In this document: piece after piece, positions 25,428-34,515 of the stretch
Numbering within the stretch: position 1 is the first letter of the stretch
Layout: each line of letters begins with the position of its first letter
From: an uncultured Duncaniella sp.
Lineage (GTDB): Bacteria > Bacteroidota > Bacteroidia > Bacteroidales > Muribaculaceae
Direction: 5' to 3'
DNA: 55,376 bases
NCBI GenBank assembly: GCA_910584825.1
Contig: CAJUCI010000017.1
Span: forward strand, 1-55,376
The notes under the pieces: generated by a model
Database searches by the model: none
What the model was told of the DNA's origin: nothing
What the model saw: only the letters and a program-made list of their open reading frames with translations
Program-made: the position numbers and the translations under genes

Positions 25428-25431
25428 CAAT

Positions 25432-26562
25432 ATGAAATTCAGGGATATTCCATCACACGAGAGTGTCAAACGCCAGCTCCGCGACATGGTGGCTGACGGA
25501 CGCGTGCCCCACGCGCTGCTGCTCCACGGCCCTGCGGGGTCAGGCAAATTCATGCTAGCCCGCGCATTCGCGCAATATCTTCACTGCGAGTCGCCCACAG
25601 CCGACGGCGAGCCGTGCGGCACATGCCGCGCATGCATGGCCCATCAGTCAATGAGCCATGTCGACACGCTTTTTGTCTTCTCCGTCGTCAAGACCGACAA
25701 GCTGAAAGAGCCTGTGTCAGACGACTACATCGCCGAGTTTCGCGACTTCATGTCGGCCAGTCCGTTCATGGACTTCGACCGTTGGTCAGGCACTTTTGAC
25801 AAAAAGAACGCCCAGCCCATAATCTATGTCTACGAGAGTGCCGCGCTCGAACGCCGCCTTGCCGTCTCGGCCACATCGTCGCGCTACAAGATAGTGCTCA
25901 TGTGGCTACCAGAAAAGATGAACGAGCAGGCGGCCAACAAACTGCTGAAACTCATCGAGGAGCCGTACCCCGACACCATATTCCTGCTCGTGAGCAACGA
26001 GGCCTCGGCCATACTCCCCACCATCAAGTCGCGATGCCGCCCGGTCGAGGTGACACGGCTTGATGACGCATCGGTGGCCGACTATCTCGCGTCGCGCCTG
26101 GCGATGGACCGACAGGACGCCCTGGCCAATGCCCATATAGCCGGAGGCAACATCAACGCCGCCCTCCGCTCGGTCGACGCCACGAGTGTCAGCCGGATGT
26201 TTTTCGACCTCTTTGTCCAGCTCATGCGTCTCGCCTATCAGCGCGATGTCAAGGGGTTGCTGCAATGGAGCAACGATGTCACCGCACTCGGGCGTGAACA
26301 GGAGATAAAATTCTACGACTACTGCCAGCGGCTCATACGCGAAAACTTCGTCTTCAACTTCCGCGTGCCCGACATCACGTATCTCAACCGTGCCGAGGCA
26401 CAGTTCAGCGAACGCTTCGCCCGCTTCATCACCGAGCGCAACGCCGAAAGCATCATCCGCCACATGAACAGCGCGTCAACCGACATCGCCGGCAACGCCA
26501 ACGGCAAAATCGTCAACTTCGACTTCGCCATCAAAATGATTATCCTCATAAAAAACTCTTAA
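25432..26562 (+). CDS. holB: DNA polymerase III clamp-loader subunit (delta-prime-like)
   Basis: I start the gene at the ATG at 25432 (MKFRDIPSHESVKRQL); a longer frame back to 24517 only runs antisense over the patatin gene. The 376-residue protein is an AAA+ clamp-loader subunit: Walker A-like GPAGSGKFMLA (about 34-44), a Cys cluster (C-x8-10-C-G-T-C-R-A-C, about 53-70) that binds zinc in delta-prime/gamma proteins, QAANKLLKLIEEPYPDTIFLLVSNEASAILPTIKSRC, the hallmark sensor-1 region, and a helical C-terminal domain. It loads the sliding clamp during replication. An E-type repeat begins immediately after the stop. Confidence 0.9.
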   Translation: MKFRDIPSHESVKRQLRDMVADGRVPHALLLHGPAGSGKFMLARAFAQYLHCESPTADGEPCGTCRACMAHQSMSHVDTLFVFSVVKTDKLKEPVSDDYIAEFRDFMSASPFMDFDRWSGTFDKKNAQPIIYVYESAALERRLAVSATSSRYKIVLMWLPEKMNEQAANKLLKLIEEPYPDTIFLLVSNEASAILPTIKSRCRPVEVTRLDDASVADYLASRLAMDRQDALANAHIAGGNINAALRSVDATSVSRMFFDLFVQLMRLAYQRDVKGLLQWSNDVTALGREQEIKFYDYCQRLIRENFVFNFRVPDITYLNRAEAQFSERFARFITERNAESIIRHMNSASTDIAGNANGKIVNFDFAIKMIILIKNS

Positions 26563-26564
26563 TC

Positions 26565-27165
26565 AATTAGTAATTAGCAATTAGTAATTAGTAATTGATT
26601 TTGCTACTAACACCATTCAAATATTTTTGTAATCTGCACCAATTTAAGCAATTATTGGCAGGCCATGAAGCCGGTTGGGCAATCTAAGATTAAGACAATT
26701 GTGATTATATGAAAGACGAAAATGCAATCCGAGATAAAAGTAAGTCTTTCGCAATCCGATGTATCAGGCTTTACAAGTATCTGAGTGAAGAGAAACGCGA
26801 ATATGTGATGTCAAAGCAACTGCTACGAAGTGGCACAAGCATCGGAGCCAATGTGCGTGAAGCTATCTTCGGGCAAAGCCGCTCTGACTTCGCATCGAAA
26901 TTGAGCATCGCTCAAAAAGAAGCCGGCGAGACCGAATACTGGATTGAACTGCTCGAAGCATCAGAATACATATCAGAAAAACAATCCGAAAGTATGCTTA
27001 ACGACTGCCGAGAGTTGATAAAATTATTGCAATCCATAACAAAAACATTGTATAACAAATAATGAATCAACCACTATCAATATACATAAGCATATAATTA
27101 ATGATTAATTGATTCGCCAATTGGCTTTCCAAAAATTACTAATTACTAATTGCTAATTACTAATT
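26565..27165. repeat. E-type 32-bp inverted repeat flanking the four-helix-bundle gene
   Basis: Bases 26565-26596 are the exact reverse complement of 27134-27165 (32 bp, made of AATTAGTAATT units). The enclosed 537 bp contain a single gene. The left arm starts two bases after the holB stop and the right arm ends 8 bp before the AddB-like ATG. This may be an intergenic repeat into whose loop a gene moved, or the ends of a small mobile cassette. Confidence 0.75.
26709..27062 (+). CDS. Four-helix-bundle protein (23S rRNA intervening-sequence family)
   Basis: The 117-residue protein matches the four-helix-bundle family first known from intervening sequences in 23S rRNA genes: S..FA...I.LYK.L, the VMSKQLLRSGTSIGANVREAI segment (about 34-55) and S..DF..KL.IA.KEA.ETEYWIELL (about 58-83). 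All four helices are visible and the length is typical. Its biochemical role is unknown; proteins of this family are scattered, often multi-copy, and behave like passengers. Codon use is more AT-rich than in the genes on both sides, and the gene is framed by a perfect 32-bp inverted repeat, so transfer is likely. Confidence 0.88.
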   Translation: MKDENAIRDKSKSFAIRCIRLYKYLSEEKREYVMSKQLLRSGTSIGANVREAIFGQSRSDFASKLSIAQKEAGETEYWIELLEASEYISEKQSESMLNDCRELIKLLQSITKTLYNK

Positions 27166-27173
27166 AAACAATT

Positions 27174-30100
27174 ATGGTTCCGTTTTTGCGGCAGGTTGCG
27201 CAGGTGTATCTCGACAATGAGCGCGAGGAGATGATGGATTACTGCTTTGTGTTTCCCAACAAGCGAAGCGGCACTTTTTTCCATCACTATCTGCGCACTC
27301 TCGCCAATGGCAAACCGTTAGGCATGCCTGACATAGCCACCATCGGCGACCTCACGGCGCGACTGGCTACTCTCGTCGAGGCCCCGAGGCTCGAACAGCT
27401 TTTCGTCCTCTATGACCGCTACCGCAACCTCGGAGGCGACACCATCGACTTTGACCGCTTCATGTTCTGGGGCGAGATGATACTCAGCGACTTCAACGAC
27501 GTAGACCTCTATCTCGTAGACCCTGACAAGCTGTTTGTCAACCTCAAACGCTACCGCGAGGTGAGTGCCAACTATCTCACCGACGAGCAGCGCGCCATCC
27601 TCGAGCGATACTGGGGCGAACAGTTTGCCTCGCAGTCGCCCGACCGCTTCTGGGAACATCTTCACTACGACACCCCCACCCCGCTCGAGCAGAAGTTTCT
27701 GAAACTGTGGGAGGTGCTTGCCCCGCTTTACCGCGACTTCACTTCGGCCCTGCGCAACGCCGGCATGGGCACACAAGGCATGATTATGCGCCACGCCGTG
27801 GAGCGGTTGCGCAAATGCCACACCGCCGACCTGACCAACAGGCGATACATCTTCGTGGGATTCAATGTGCTCACACTCTCCGAGCTGTCGATATTCGAGA
27901 ATCTCGACGTGCGCGGCGTGGCCGACTTCTATTGGGACAACGCCTCACCGGCCATGAAGATGAAAGGCAATGCCGCCTCGCGCTTCATCGACCGCAACAT
28001 CAGCCGGTTCCGCTCGCGATACGACCTCGCGACATATTTTCCTGACGAGACTGATAAATTTCCCGACATCCGCCTCATGGGCGTGCCCTCGTCGGTCGGC
28101 CAGGCCAAGATGGCAGGCGTACAGCTCAATGAGTGGATTGAGGATGGCACGGTGTCCACTTCGCCCGACTCGCTCGACACCGCCGTGGTGCTCCCCGACG
28201 ACGCCCTGCTGATACCGATGATTCACTCCGTGCCGCAGAGCATGACGCAGCTCAACGTGACGATGGGTCTGCCCATGCGCACCACCTCGTTTGCATCGCT
28301 CATCAACCTGCTCGTGGCCATGCACCTGCGCGCCACCGAGACCAAAGGCGAGTGGAGCTACTTCTACGACGACGTAAAGCGCGTCATAACCCATCCCCTG
28401 CTCACAGCCATCGACAGCGATGGATGCGCCGCGCTGATGCGCCTGTTCATGCAGCAGCGCATCTACATGCTTCCGGCCAAGACGGCGGCAGACACCGCCC
28501 CGTCGCTCGGCTACATCTTCGCCCCGATACGCGACCCCAATTCGCTCGACGATGTGTATGGCTACTTCCACACCCTGCTCACGTCGCTGAAATCCCGTAT
28601 GGAGGAGATGTCAGCCCCGGCTGAGGACACCCCCACCTCGACCGATGACGCTACCGACCCGGCTGAGGACACCCCCGAATCGGCTGACGATACTCCCGCC
28701 CCGCACTCCGTCGAAATATTCTTTATAAACGCCTATCTCGAAGCCCTCGACGAGCTACGCAACGCCGCAACCAAATGGGCCATCGGGCTAAACGACTCCA
28801 CATTCATCCAGCTGCTGCAGAAAGCCATCTCAGGCGTGTCGGTCAGCTTCACGGGCGAGCCGTTGCGCGGACTCCAGATAATGGGTGTGCTCGAGACCCG
28901 CGCCCTCGACTTCACCAACCTCATACTCCTGTCCATGAACGAGCGCATCTTCCCGCGCAAGCACTACTCGCGTTCGTTCATCCCCGACTCGCTCCGTCAG
29001 AGCTACGGCATGGCCACGACCGACTTTCAGGAGTCGATTTACGCCTACTATTTCTACCGACTCATCAGCCGCGCCGAGCGTGTGACCATTTTCTATGACT
29101 CGCGCAACGGCCCCACATACACCAGCGAGATGTCGCGCTACATCACCCAGCTGCTCTATCTCCACCCCGAGTGCAAAATCACCCACACACTCGGCTCGTA
29201 TGAAATCTCCCCCTCCGAGCCTACCGTAATCAGCGTGGAGCGCACCCCCGAAATCAAGGAACGTCTGCGCACATTCTGCACCCCCGGCGGACGCCCGCTG
29301 TCGGCATCGTCAATCAACGACTATATCAACTGTAGCCTGCAGTTCTATCTCAAGAACCTGTGCGGACTCAACACCGACGAGGAGACGCCCGACTACATGG
29401 ACAGCGCGACCTACGGCTCGATAGTCCACACCGTGGCCCAGCGTGTGTATCTCGACTGGCGCGGTGACGCACAGTATGTCAAGGTGACTGCCGAGATGCT
29501 CGACGAGGTGATAAACTCCAAGGTGCGCCTCGACCGCCTCATCACCGAGACTGTCAACGAGCTGTTCAACAAACGCCCGGCGGGCGACCTGACTCCGCTC
29601 GTGGGCGAGGCCAAGGTGATGGGCAACCTCATCAAATACTTCCTCACGCGCATGTTTGAGCTTGAGAAGGCATTCGCGCCCTTCGATTTCATCGATGCCG
29701 AACACCGCATCGAGGGCACCATGCAGCTCGCGCCCGACCTCACCATAAATATCAAGCAGTTCCTTGACCGCGTTGACCGCGTCTACCCCGCCGGACTCTA
29801 CGGCGACCCCGCATCGGGCATCATTCGCATCATCGACTACAAGACCGGGCGCGACGAAATCGAGTTCAAGACGCTCGACGACCTCTTTGACCCCGCGATG
29901 AAAGACCGCCGCAAGGCCATACTCCAGCTGCTGTTCTACTCGCGCGCCTATGCAGAAAAGTTCCGCTACGACGGCCCGATACAGCCGCTCATCTACCGAC
30001 TGCGCACCATCTACACCGAGGGGCTTAACCCGCTGAAACACGATGGCGAGCCGTTCACCGACTATCACAAGGTCATCGACGAATACATGCCACGCCTCGA

Positions 30101-30206
30101 AGCCCTCGTGCGCGAGATGCTGCTCTCCGACAAGCCTTTCACCCAGGCCGAGAAGGAGGAGAGCTGCACATTCTGCTCATTTAAAGACCTGTGCCGACGC
30201 CGATGA
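27174..30206 (+). CDS. AddB-like PD-(D/E)XK nuclease / helicase-related protein
   Basis: The 1010-residue protein resembles the AddB subunit of AddAB recombination complexes. The N-terminal part has the degraded helicase look (YCFVFPNKRSGTFFHHYL) and the middle has GVLETRALDFTNLILLSMNE. The C-terminal nuclease domain has IRIIDYKTGRD (the D..YK catalytic motif, about 875-890) and four cysteines placed for an iron-sulfur staple: one in SINDYINCSLQFYLKNL (about 722) and three in SCTFCSFKDLC at the end. It should process double-strand breaks with an AddA helicase, which is not next to it. An acidic low-complexity insert of about 30 residues built on PAEDTP repeats lies near residue 485. hemW follows with an ATGA overlap. 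Confidence 0.88.
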   Translation: MVPFLRQVAQVYLDNEREEMMDYCFVFPNKRSGTFFHHYLRTLANGKPLGMPDIATIGDLTARLATLVEAPRLEQLFVLYDRYRNLGGDTIDFDRFMFWGEMILSDFNDVDLYLVDPDKLFVNLKRYREVSANYLTDEQRAILERYWGEQFASQSPDRFWEHLHYDTPTPLEQKFLKLWEVLAPLYRDFTSALRNAGMGTQGMIMRHAVERLRKCHTADLTNRRYIFVGFNVLTLSELSIFENLDVRGVADFYWDNASPAMKMKGNAASRFIDRNISRFRSRYDLATYFPDETDKFPDIRLMGVPSSVGQAKMAGVQLNEWIEDGTVSTSPDSLDTAVVLPDDALLIPMIHSVPQSMTQLNVTMGLPMRTTSFASLINLLVAMHLRATETKGEWSYFYDDVKRVITHPLLTAIDSDGCAALMRLFMQQRIYMLPAKTAADTAPSLGYIFAPIRDPNSLDDVYGYFHTLLTSLKSRMEEMSAPAEDTPTSTDDATDPAEDTPESADDTPAPHSVEIFFINAYLEALDELRNAATKWAIGLNDSTFIQLLQKAISGVSVSFTGEPLRGLQIMGVLETRALDFTNLILLSMNERIFPRKHYSRSFIPDSLRQSYGMATTDFQESIYAYYFYRLISRAERVTIFYDSRNGPTYTSEMSRYITQLLYLHPECKITHTLGSYEISPSEPTVISVERTPEIKERLRTFCTPGGRPLSASSINDYINCSLQFYLKNLCGLNTDEETPDYMDSATYGSIVHTVAQRVYLDWRGDAQYVKVTAEMLDEVINSKVRLDRLITETVNELFNKRPAGDLTPLVGEAKVMGNLIKYFLTRMFELEKAFAPFDFIDAEHRIEGTMQLAPDLTINIKQFLDRVDRVYPAGLYGDPASGIIRIIDYKTGRDEIEFKTLDDLFDPAMKDRRKAILQLLFYSRAYAEKFRYDGPIQPLIYRLRTIYTEGLNPLKHDGEPFTDYHKVIDEYMPRLEALVREMLLSDKPFTQAEKEESCTFCSFKDLCRRR

Positions 30207-31297
30207 AAGTCTATGTCCACGTGCCGTTCTGCCACTCCAAGTGCGCCTACTGCGACTTCTACTCCACCCCGCGCCGCGAGTTGATGGAGAGCTATGTCGA
30301 GTGTGTGGCCCGTGAGTGGCGACAGTCCACCCCCGCCCCCGTGCCCGACACCATCTACCTGGGCGGAGGCACACCATCGAGTCTGCCGCTGCCGCTGCTC
30401 GACAGGCTTATAGCCTCGATACCCGCCCCCGAGCCTCTGCGCGAGTTCACCATCGAGGCCAACCCCGAGGATGTGACTCCCGAATGGGTGCGCCATATAG
30501 TCAAGCACACAGCCATCGACCGCGTGAGCATGGGCATCCAGACGTTTGATGATGCCTCGCTCCGCTTCATCGGCCGCCGCCACACAGCCCGGCGCGCCGT
30601 CGAGGCTGTCAACATCCTGCGCGAGGGGGGAATCACCAACCTGTCGTGCGACCTCATATACGGACTGCCCGGCCAAAGCCTCGACGGCTGGAAAGCCAAC
30701 CTTGACCGCCTCATAGCCATGCGCCCCGAGCACATCTCGGCCTATCTTCTGAGCTACGAGCCGCGCACACGTCTCGGCGTGATGCTGTCAAAGGGCAAAG
30801 TCGAGGAGGCATCCGACACGCTGGCCGAGCAGATGTACGCCTACCTGTGCCGGGCCACGCGCGAGGCCGGATACGAGCACTACGAAATATCCAACTTCGC
30901 CCTACCCGGACGGCGCGCCGTGCACAATTCATCCTACTGGGACGGCTCTGACTACATCGGCCTCGGCCCCGGCGCACACTCCATGAGCGGGGGCGTGAGA
31001 TGGCACAACCCCTCCGACCTCCGCGCCTACATCGACCGCGGCGGATGCGACACGAGGGTCATCGAGGAGGAGGACAGCATGAACCTGTTCAACGACATGC
31101 TCATCACCTCACTACGCACCTCGGCCGGACTTGACCCGACGAGGATACCCGACGAGTTTGCCGAGAGTTTCCGCTCCAACTCCGCACCACTGCTCTCAGC
31201 CGGACTGCTCGCCGCGTCGCCCGAAGGGAGGCTCAGAATACCCGAAGAGAAGTGGCTGACAAGCGATGCCATACTGCTCAAACTGATAGAGGTATAA
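30203..31297 (+). CDS. hemW: Radical SAM heme chaperone HemW
   Basis: I start the gene at the ATG at 30203, which overlaps the stop of the preceding gene (ATGA); a frame from 30191 adds only MPTP. The roughly 364-residue protein is a HemW-type radical SAM protein: C-x3-C-x2-C in VPFCHSKCAYCDF, YLGGGTPSSL, FTIEANPEDV, RVSMGIQTFDD, LIYGLPGQS, and the HNSSYWDG..YIGLGPGAHS segment typical of HemW rather than HemN. HemW binds heme and hands it to target proteins. Translation is coupled to the AddB-like gene. Confidence 0.93.
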   Translation: MKVYVHVPFCHSKCAYCDFYSTPRRELMESYVECVAREWRQSTPAPVPDTIYLGGGTPSSLPLPLLDRLIASIPAPEPLREFTIEANPEDVTPEWVRHIVKHTAIDRVSMGIQTFDDASLRFIGRRHTARRAVEAVNILREGGITNLSCDLIYGLPGQSLDGWKANLDRLIAMRPEHISAYLLSYEPRTRLGVMLSKGKVEEASDTLAEQMYAYLCRATREAGYEHYEISNFALPGRRAVHNSSYWDGSDYIGLGPGAHSMSGGVRWHNPSDLRAYIDRGGCDTRVIEEEDSMNLFNDMLITSLRTSAGLDPTRIPDEFAESFRSNSAPLLSAGLLAASPEGRLRIPEEKWLTSDAILLKLIEV

Positions 31298-31362
31298 CCC
31301 CTCCGCCTAAAATTTACCCGGGCCGAATCATACTAAACCGCCCCGTCAAACGTTATAGTTTT

Positions 31363-32112
31363 ATGTCTATTCTCAGCATATTTACCAAGAAAAAAGAGCC
31401 TGTAAAGCTCCCTTTTACCACCGATATACATTGCCACGTGCTCCCCGGAGTGGATGACGGCTCGCCCGACGTCGAGACCTCGGTCGCCCTCGTCGAGCGC
31501 ATGCAGGGCTGGGGCATAAACCGCATCATAGCAAGCCCGCACGTCACCGAGTCGACATTCGAGAACACTCCTGACATCCTCGACCCTGCCCTCGAAGAAC
31601 TCCAGACCGCCCTCGCCGCCCGAGGCAACAACATCGAGGTGCTCCGCTCGTCGGAAAACCGCATCGACGACTATTTCCGCGAGCTCCTCAACAAGGGGCT
31701 GATTCAGACCATGCCGGGCGACTATATACTTGTGGAATGCTCGTTCATACAGGAGCCTTGGCAGATTGACCAGTTTCTCTACGGACTGAAAATCAAGGGA
31801 CTCCGCCCCATCCTCGCCCACCCCGAGCGATATTTCTACTATCACGGACGCGACAACCACCGCTACACCCAGCTGCATGACTCCGGCACACTGTTTCAGA
31901 TAAACGTGCTGTCACTTGCCGGAGCATACGGCAAGATAGAAAAGAAAGTGGCCGAAGATCTCATAGCGCGCGGCTACGTCGACTTTCTCGGCACCGACCT
32001 GCACAACCACCGCCACGCCGACATAATCGACCAATACCTCACCACCTCCGATGCCCGCAAGCACTTCAAGGCACTCGAAGGCCGACTCATGAACGAGAGA
32101 ATATCAAATTAA
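31363..32112 (+). CDS. CpsB/CapC-type PHP tyrosine phosphatase
   Basis: The start is the ATG at 31363 (MSILSIFTKKKEPVKLPF); a longer frame from 31252 overlaps hemW and carries no domain. The 249-residue protein has PHP-domain metal motifs: DIHCHVLPGVDDGS (HxH, about 21-34), IASPHVT, ILAHPERY and GTDLHNHRH near the C-terminus. CpsB/YwqE-type proteins are Mn-dependent phosphatases that remove phosphate from tyrosine kinases controlling capsule export. No kinase or Wzz gene adjoins. The stop TAA merges with the following A-type repeat. Confidence 0.92.
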   Translation: MSILSIFTKKKEPVKLPFTTDIHCHVLPGVDDGSPDVETSVALVERMQGWGINRIIASPHVTESTFENTPDILDPALEELQTALAARGNNIEVLRSSENRIDDYFRELLNKGLIQTMPGDYILVECSFIQEPWQIDQFLYGLKIKGLRPILAHPERYFYYHGRDNHRYTQLHDSGTLFQINVLSLAGAYGKIEKKVAEDLIARGYVDFLGTDLHNHRHADIIDQYLTTSDARKHFKALEGRLMNERISN

Positions 32113-32218
32113 AAATTTAAAATTTAAAATTTAAAATTAAAAATTGGGCTTCGCGACACAACCGGCATCGCGAAGCCCAATTATTAATTTTTAATTCTAA
32201 ATTTTTAATTCTAAATTA
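32108..32218. repeat. A-type palindrome between convergent genes
   Basis: AATTGGGCTTCGCG (32142-32155) pairs with CGCGAAGCCCAATT (32169-32182), extended on both sides by AATTTAAAATTT-like arms. The left arm contains the TAA of the CpsB-type gene and the right arm abuts the TAA of the DUF4465 gene on the minus strand. Same family as at 9295. Confidence 0.8.
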
Positions 32219-33043
32219 CTTCCTAATCTGGAGGCCGTCAAGGCAGAACCATGCCGGGGTACGCATCTGCCCGGCGTCATCCTTGTCGGAGGAATCCATC
32301 GTGAAGACCACCTTGTCGACTTCGCCGAGAGCGGCGAGGTCGAATCTATACCAGATGGCTGCGATGTAGTTCCATGCGGGATTGGCGGCATTGTGCCCCT
32401 TCATGCACGCGAGGTCAATCGAAGCGGTGCCGGTCTGGGAACCGCCGCGATAGCCCTTGGCCGTGAGGGTGAGATAATCATTATCACCAAACTTCTTGGC
32501 TCCGCCCGGCATATAGGTGTGCCAGATGTTTTTGATGTTGGTATTGGGCACATTGGGGTTAGCCACGGGGCCGCCGTCGGTGGCAGTGTAGACCTCGCCG
32601 TAATTCATGCCGAGAAAGTTCCAAGTGGTATTGGCCACGAGGGTGTAGTCAATCACCGAAGGCTTGTCGAGCGTGAAGTAGGCATCCTCGCCGCTCACAT
32701 GGCACACGAGGTAGTTGCCGGTGGTGTTGGGGCGGGTGGTCCACACGCTGTAGCGGATTGAGTCGAGCGAAACCTCGTCATCCTTCCACACAAACGAGCG
32801 CATGCTGCGGTTGCTCATGCAGAAACCGGCGGCAAGCTGCGTGCCCGACTTGACGGTGTTGAAGTTGACGCCGCTCACCGAAAAGCCGCCGTCGCTGATT
32901 ACGTGAGTGAAGCGCGAGGGCATGGCCACTTCGTTGAAAGTGATGGTGTCGGGTTCGGGGATGACAACATCCAGGTCGTCAGAGCATGCCGACGCCGACA
33001 TCAGCAACGCGGCTGCGAGATATATTGAATATTTCTTAAACAT
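32216..33043 (-). CDS. DUF4465-type surface lipoprotein of the Sus-like operon
   Basis: I start at the ATG at 33043 (MFKKYSIYLAAALLMSASAC); the frame could begin at TTG 12 bp earlier. The N-terminus is a lipoprotein signal with lipobox SASAC. The mature part of about 255 residues fits DUF4465: GGFSVSG..FNT....GTQLAAGFCMSN, the FTLDKPSVIDYTLVANTTW..LGM...YG segment, and the closing YRFDLAALGEVDKVVFTMDSSDKDD...TPAWFCLDGLQI. DUF4465 proteins commonly sit in SusC/SusD loci as surface glycan- or ligand-binding partners. It follows susD by 17 bp and belongs to the same transcript. Confidence 0.85.
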   Translation of the reverse strand: MFKKYSIYLAAALLMSASACSDDLDVVIPEPDTITFNEVAMPSRFTHVISDGGFSVSGVNFNTVKSGTQLAAGFCMSNRSMRSFVWKDDEVSLDSIRYSVWTTRPNTTGNYLVCHVSGEDAYFTLDKPSVIDYTLVANTTWNFLGMNYGEVYTATDGGPVANPNVPNTNIKNIWHTYMPGGAKKFGDNDYLTLTAKGYRGGSQTGTASIDLACMKGHNAANPAWNYIAAIWYRFDLAALGEVDKVVFTMDSSDKDDAGQMRTPAWFCLDGLQIRK

Positions 33044-33060
33044 ATTGCTATACAATTAAA

Positions 33061-34500
33061 TTATTCAAGTCCGGGATTCTGTTCAATCGGGTTGGAGTGA
33101 GCGATAATTTCAGCATCGGGTATAGGCCAGCAGTACTGATTCTGCGAGAAGTCCACGCCCGGCTTGAGCACCTTGACCCAAGGCTGACCGTCATGCTCAA
33201 AACGTACCGAGGCAAACCACGGGGTCTCGTTCTCCATGAGCAGTGTCACGATGTACTCCTTATAGATTGCATCCATGAGCTGCTGATGGGTGCTGATGCC
33301 TGTCACGGGAGCCATCGCGGGGGTGACATAGCTCTCGCGCAGCTTGTTTAGCTCGGCAAGCGGAGCAGTGAGGTCTGACGGATTGGTGCGGGCCAGGAGC
33401 TCGGCCTTCATGAGGTAAAGCTCGGCATAACGCATGTTGTAGGATGTGTACTTGTCGTTCATACCCTCGTAACGGCCGCGGTGATAGAGCTTGGTGAGGA
33501 TATTGTCCTTGCGCTGGTCCTGCCAGGTCTCGGGCGAGCGGGCGTTGCCGAAGGTGTAGGGGAAACGCTCGTCCTCCTCCATCCATGTCTGAATCTCCTC
33601 GGTAAAGTCCTCGTTGAAATAGAGACCGTAGGAATAGGTGAACTCGCTGTAGGAGTAGTTGGTACCGTCACCGAGATAGCGGCCGAACATCAGCTCCTTG
33701 GAATCCCAGGCATTTTCGTAAAGGTCGCTCACATTGGTCTCCATGGCAAGTGCGCCGGGCTTGGCGAGAACATCGTTGACAAGTGCGAGAGCCTTGGCAT
33801 AATCACCCTCCCAGTTGCGCACCAGCAGCAGCTTGGCGTGCATCGACTTAATGAACTGAACGGAGAGCTTGCGGGGCGAGGTGTAGTCACCGAGATAGTT
33901 CTCGGCAAACTCCAGGTCGTCGAGAATGAGCTGGTAGCTCTCGCCCACGCTCACGCGGGGGAGCATGAGGTTGGTAAGCTCGGATGTCTTGTCGCGGTAG
34001 ATGATGCCGTAGGGCGAATCAGCCGAGTCAAACCAGTGGCCGAAGAACCACAGCAGATGCAGATTGGCGTAGCCGCGGAAGGCGCGAGCCTCGGCAAGGA
34101 GTGCGTTCTTGGCGTCGGCCGACGGGAATTTGTCGTCGCCGAGGCGGTTGATGCCCTCGATGGCTGCGTTGGCAGCGTTGACCACGTAGTACCAGCCACT
34201 CCATACGCTGCTGATAGTGCTGTTATTGGATGACTGCTTGTAGCCCATAGTGACAAACTCGTTGGAGTAGTCCCATATTCCGGCCATGCAGTGTAACGCT
34301 CCATACATGTAGCCGCCGAGATTGCTGCTTGAAACGTATTCGCCGTAGATGCCGTTGACAGCATTCTGGGCCGTCTTATAGTCAGTCACAGAGTTTTCGA
34401 GAGTGTACTCGTTGACCGGCATTTCGGTCAGGAAATCGTCGCACGATGCGGCTGCGAGCATCATTCCCGCGCATATTGTGAATATATATCTCTTTTTCAT
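33061..34500 (-). CDS. SusD/RagB-family nutrient-binding lipoprotein
   Basis: The 479-residue protein has a lipoprotein signal (lipobox AAASC, about residue 20) followed by the SusD N-terminus DDFLTEMPVNEYT. The four TPR-like helical pairs are visible (for example AEARAFRGYANLHLLWFFGHW) and the C-terminal region ends WPIPDAEIIAHSNPIEQNPG, characteristic of the family. It should sit on the cell surface as a lid over the SusC transporter, capturing oligosaccharides or other ligands. It is 15 bp downstream of susC. The ligand cannot be told from sequence alone. Confidence 0.96.
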   Translation of the reverse strand: MKKRYIFTICAGMMLAAASCDDFLTEMPVNEYTLENSVTDYKTAQNAVNGIYGEYVSSSNLGGYMYGALHCMAGIWDYSNEFVTMGYKQSSNNSTISSVWSGWYYVVNAANAAIEGINRLGDDKFPSADAKNALLAEARAFRGYANLHLLWFFGHWFDSADSPYGIIYRDKTSELTNLMLPRVSVGESYQLILDDLEFAENYLGDYTSPRKLSVQFIKSMHAKLLLVRNWEGDYAKALALVNDVLAKPGALAMETNVSDLYENAWDSKELMFGRYLGDGTNYSYSEFTYSYGLYFNEDFTEEIQTWMEEDERFPYTFGNARSPETWQDQRKDNILTKLYHRGRYEGMNDKYTSYNMRYAELYLMKAELLARTNPSDLTAPLAELNKLRESYVTPAMAPVTGISTHQQLMDAIYKEYIVTLLMENETPWFASVRFEHDGQPWVKVLKPGVDFSQNQYCWPIPDAEIIAHSNPIEQNPGLE

Positions 34501-34515
34501 AACTTGAACGTGTGA

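Noticed and set aside
24517..25431. N-terminal extension of the delta-prime-like gene
   Set aside because: It runs antisense over the patatin gene, and the family N-terminus begins at the ATG at 25432.
33481..34233. 250-codon frame opposite susD
   Set aside because: Shadow of susD; no start signal and no domain features.
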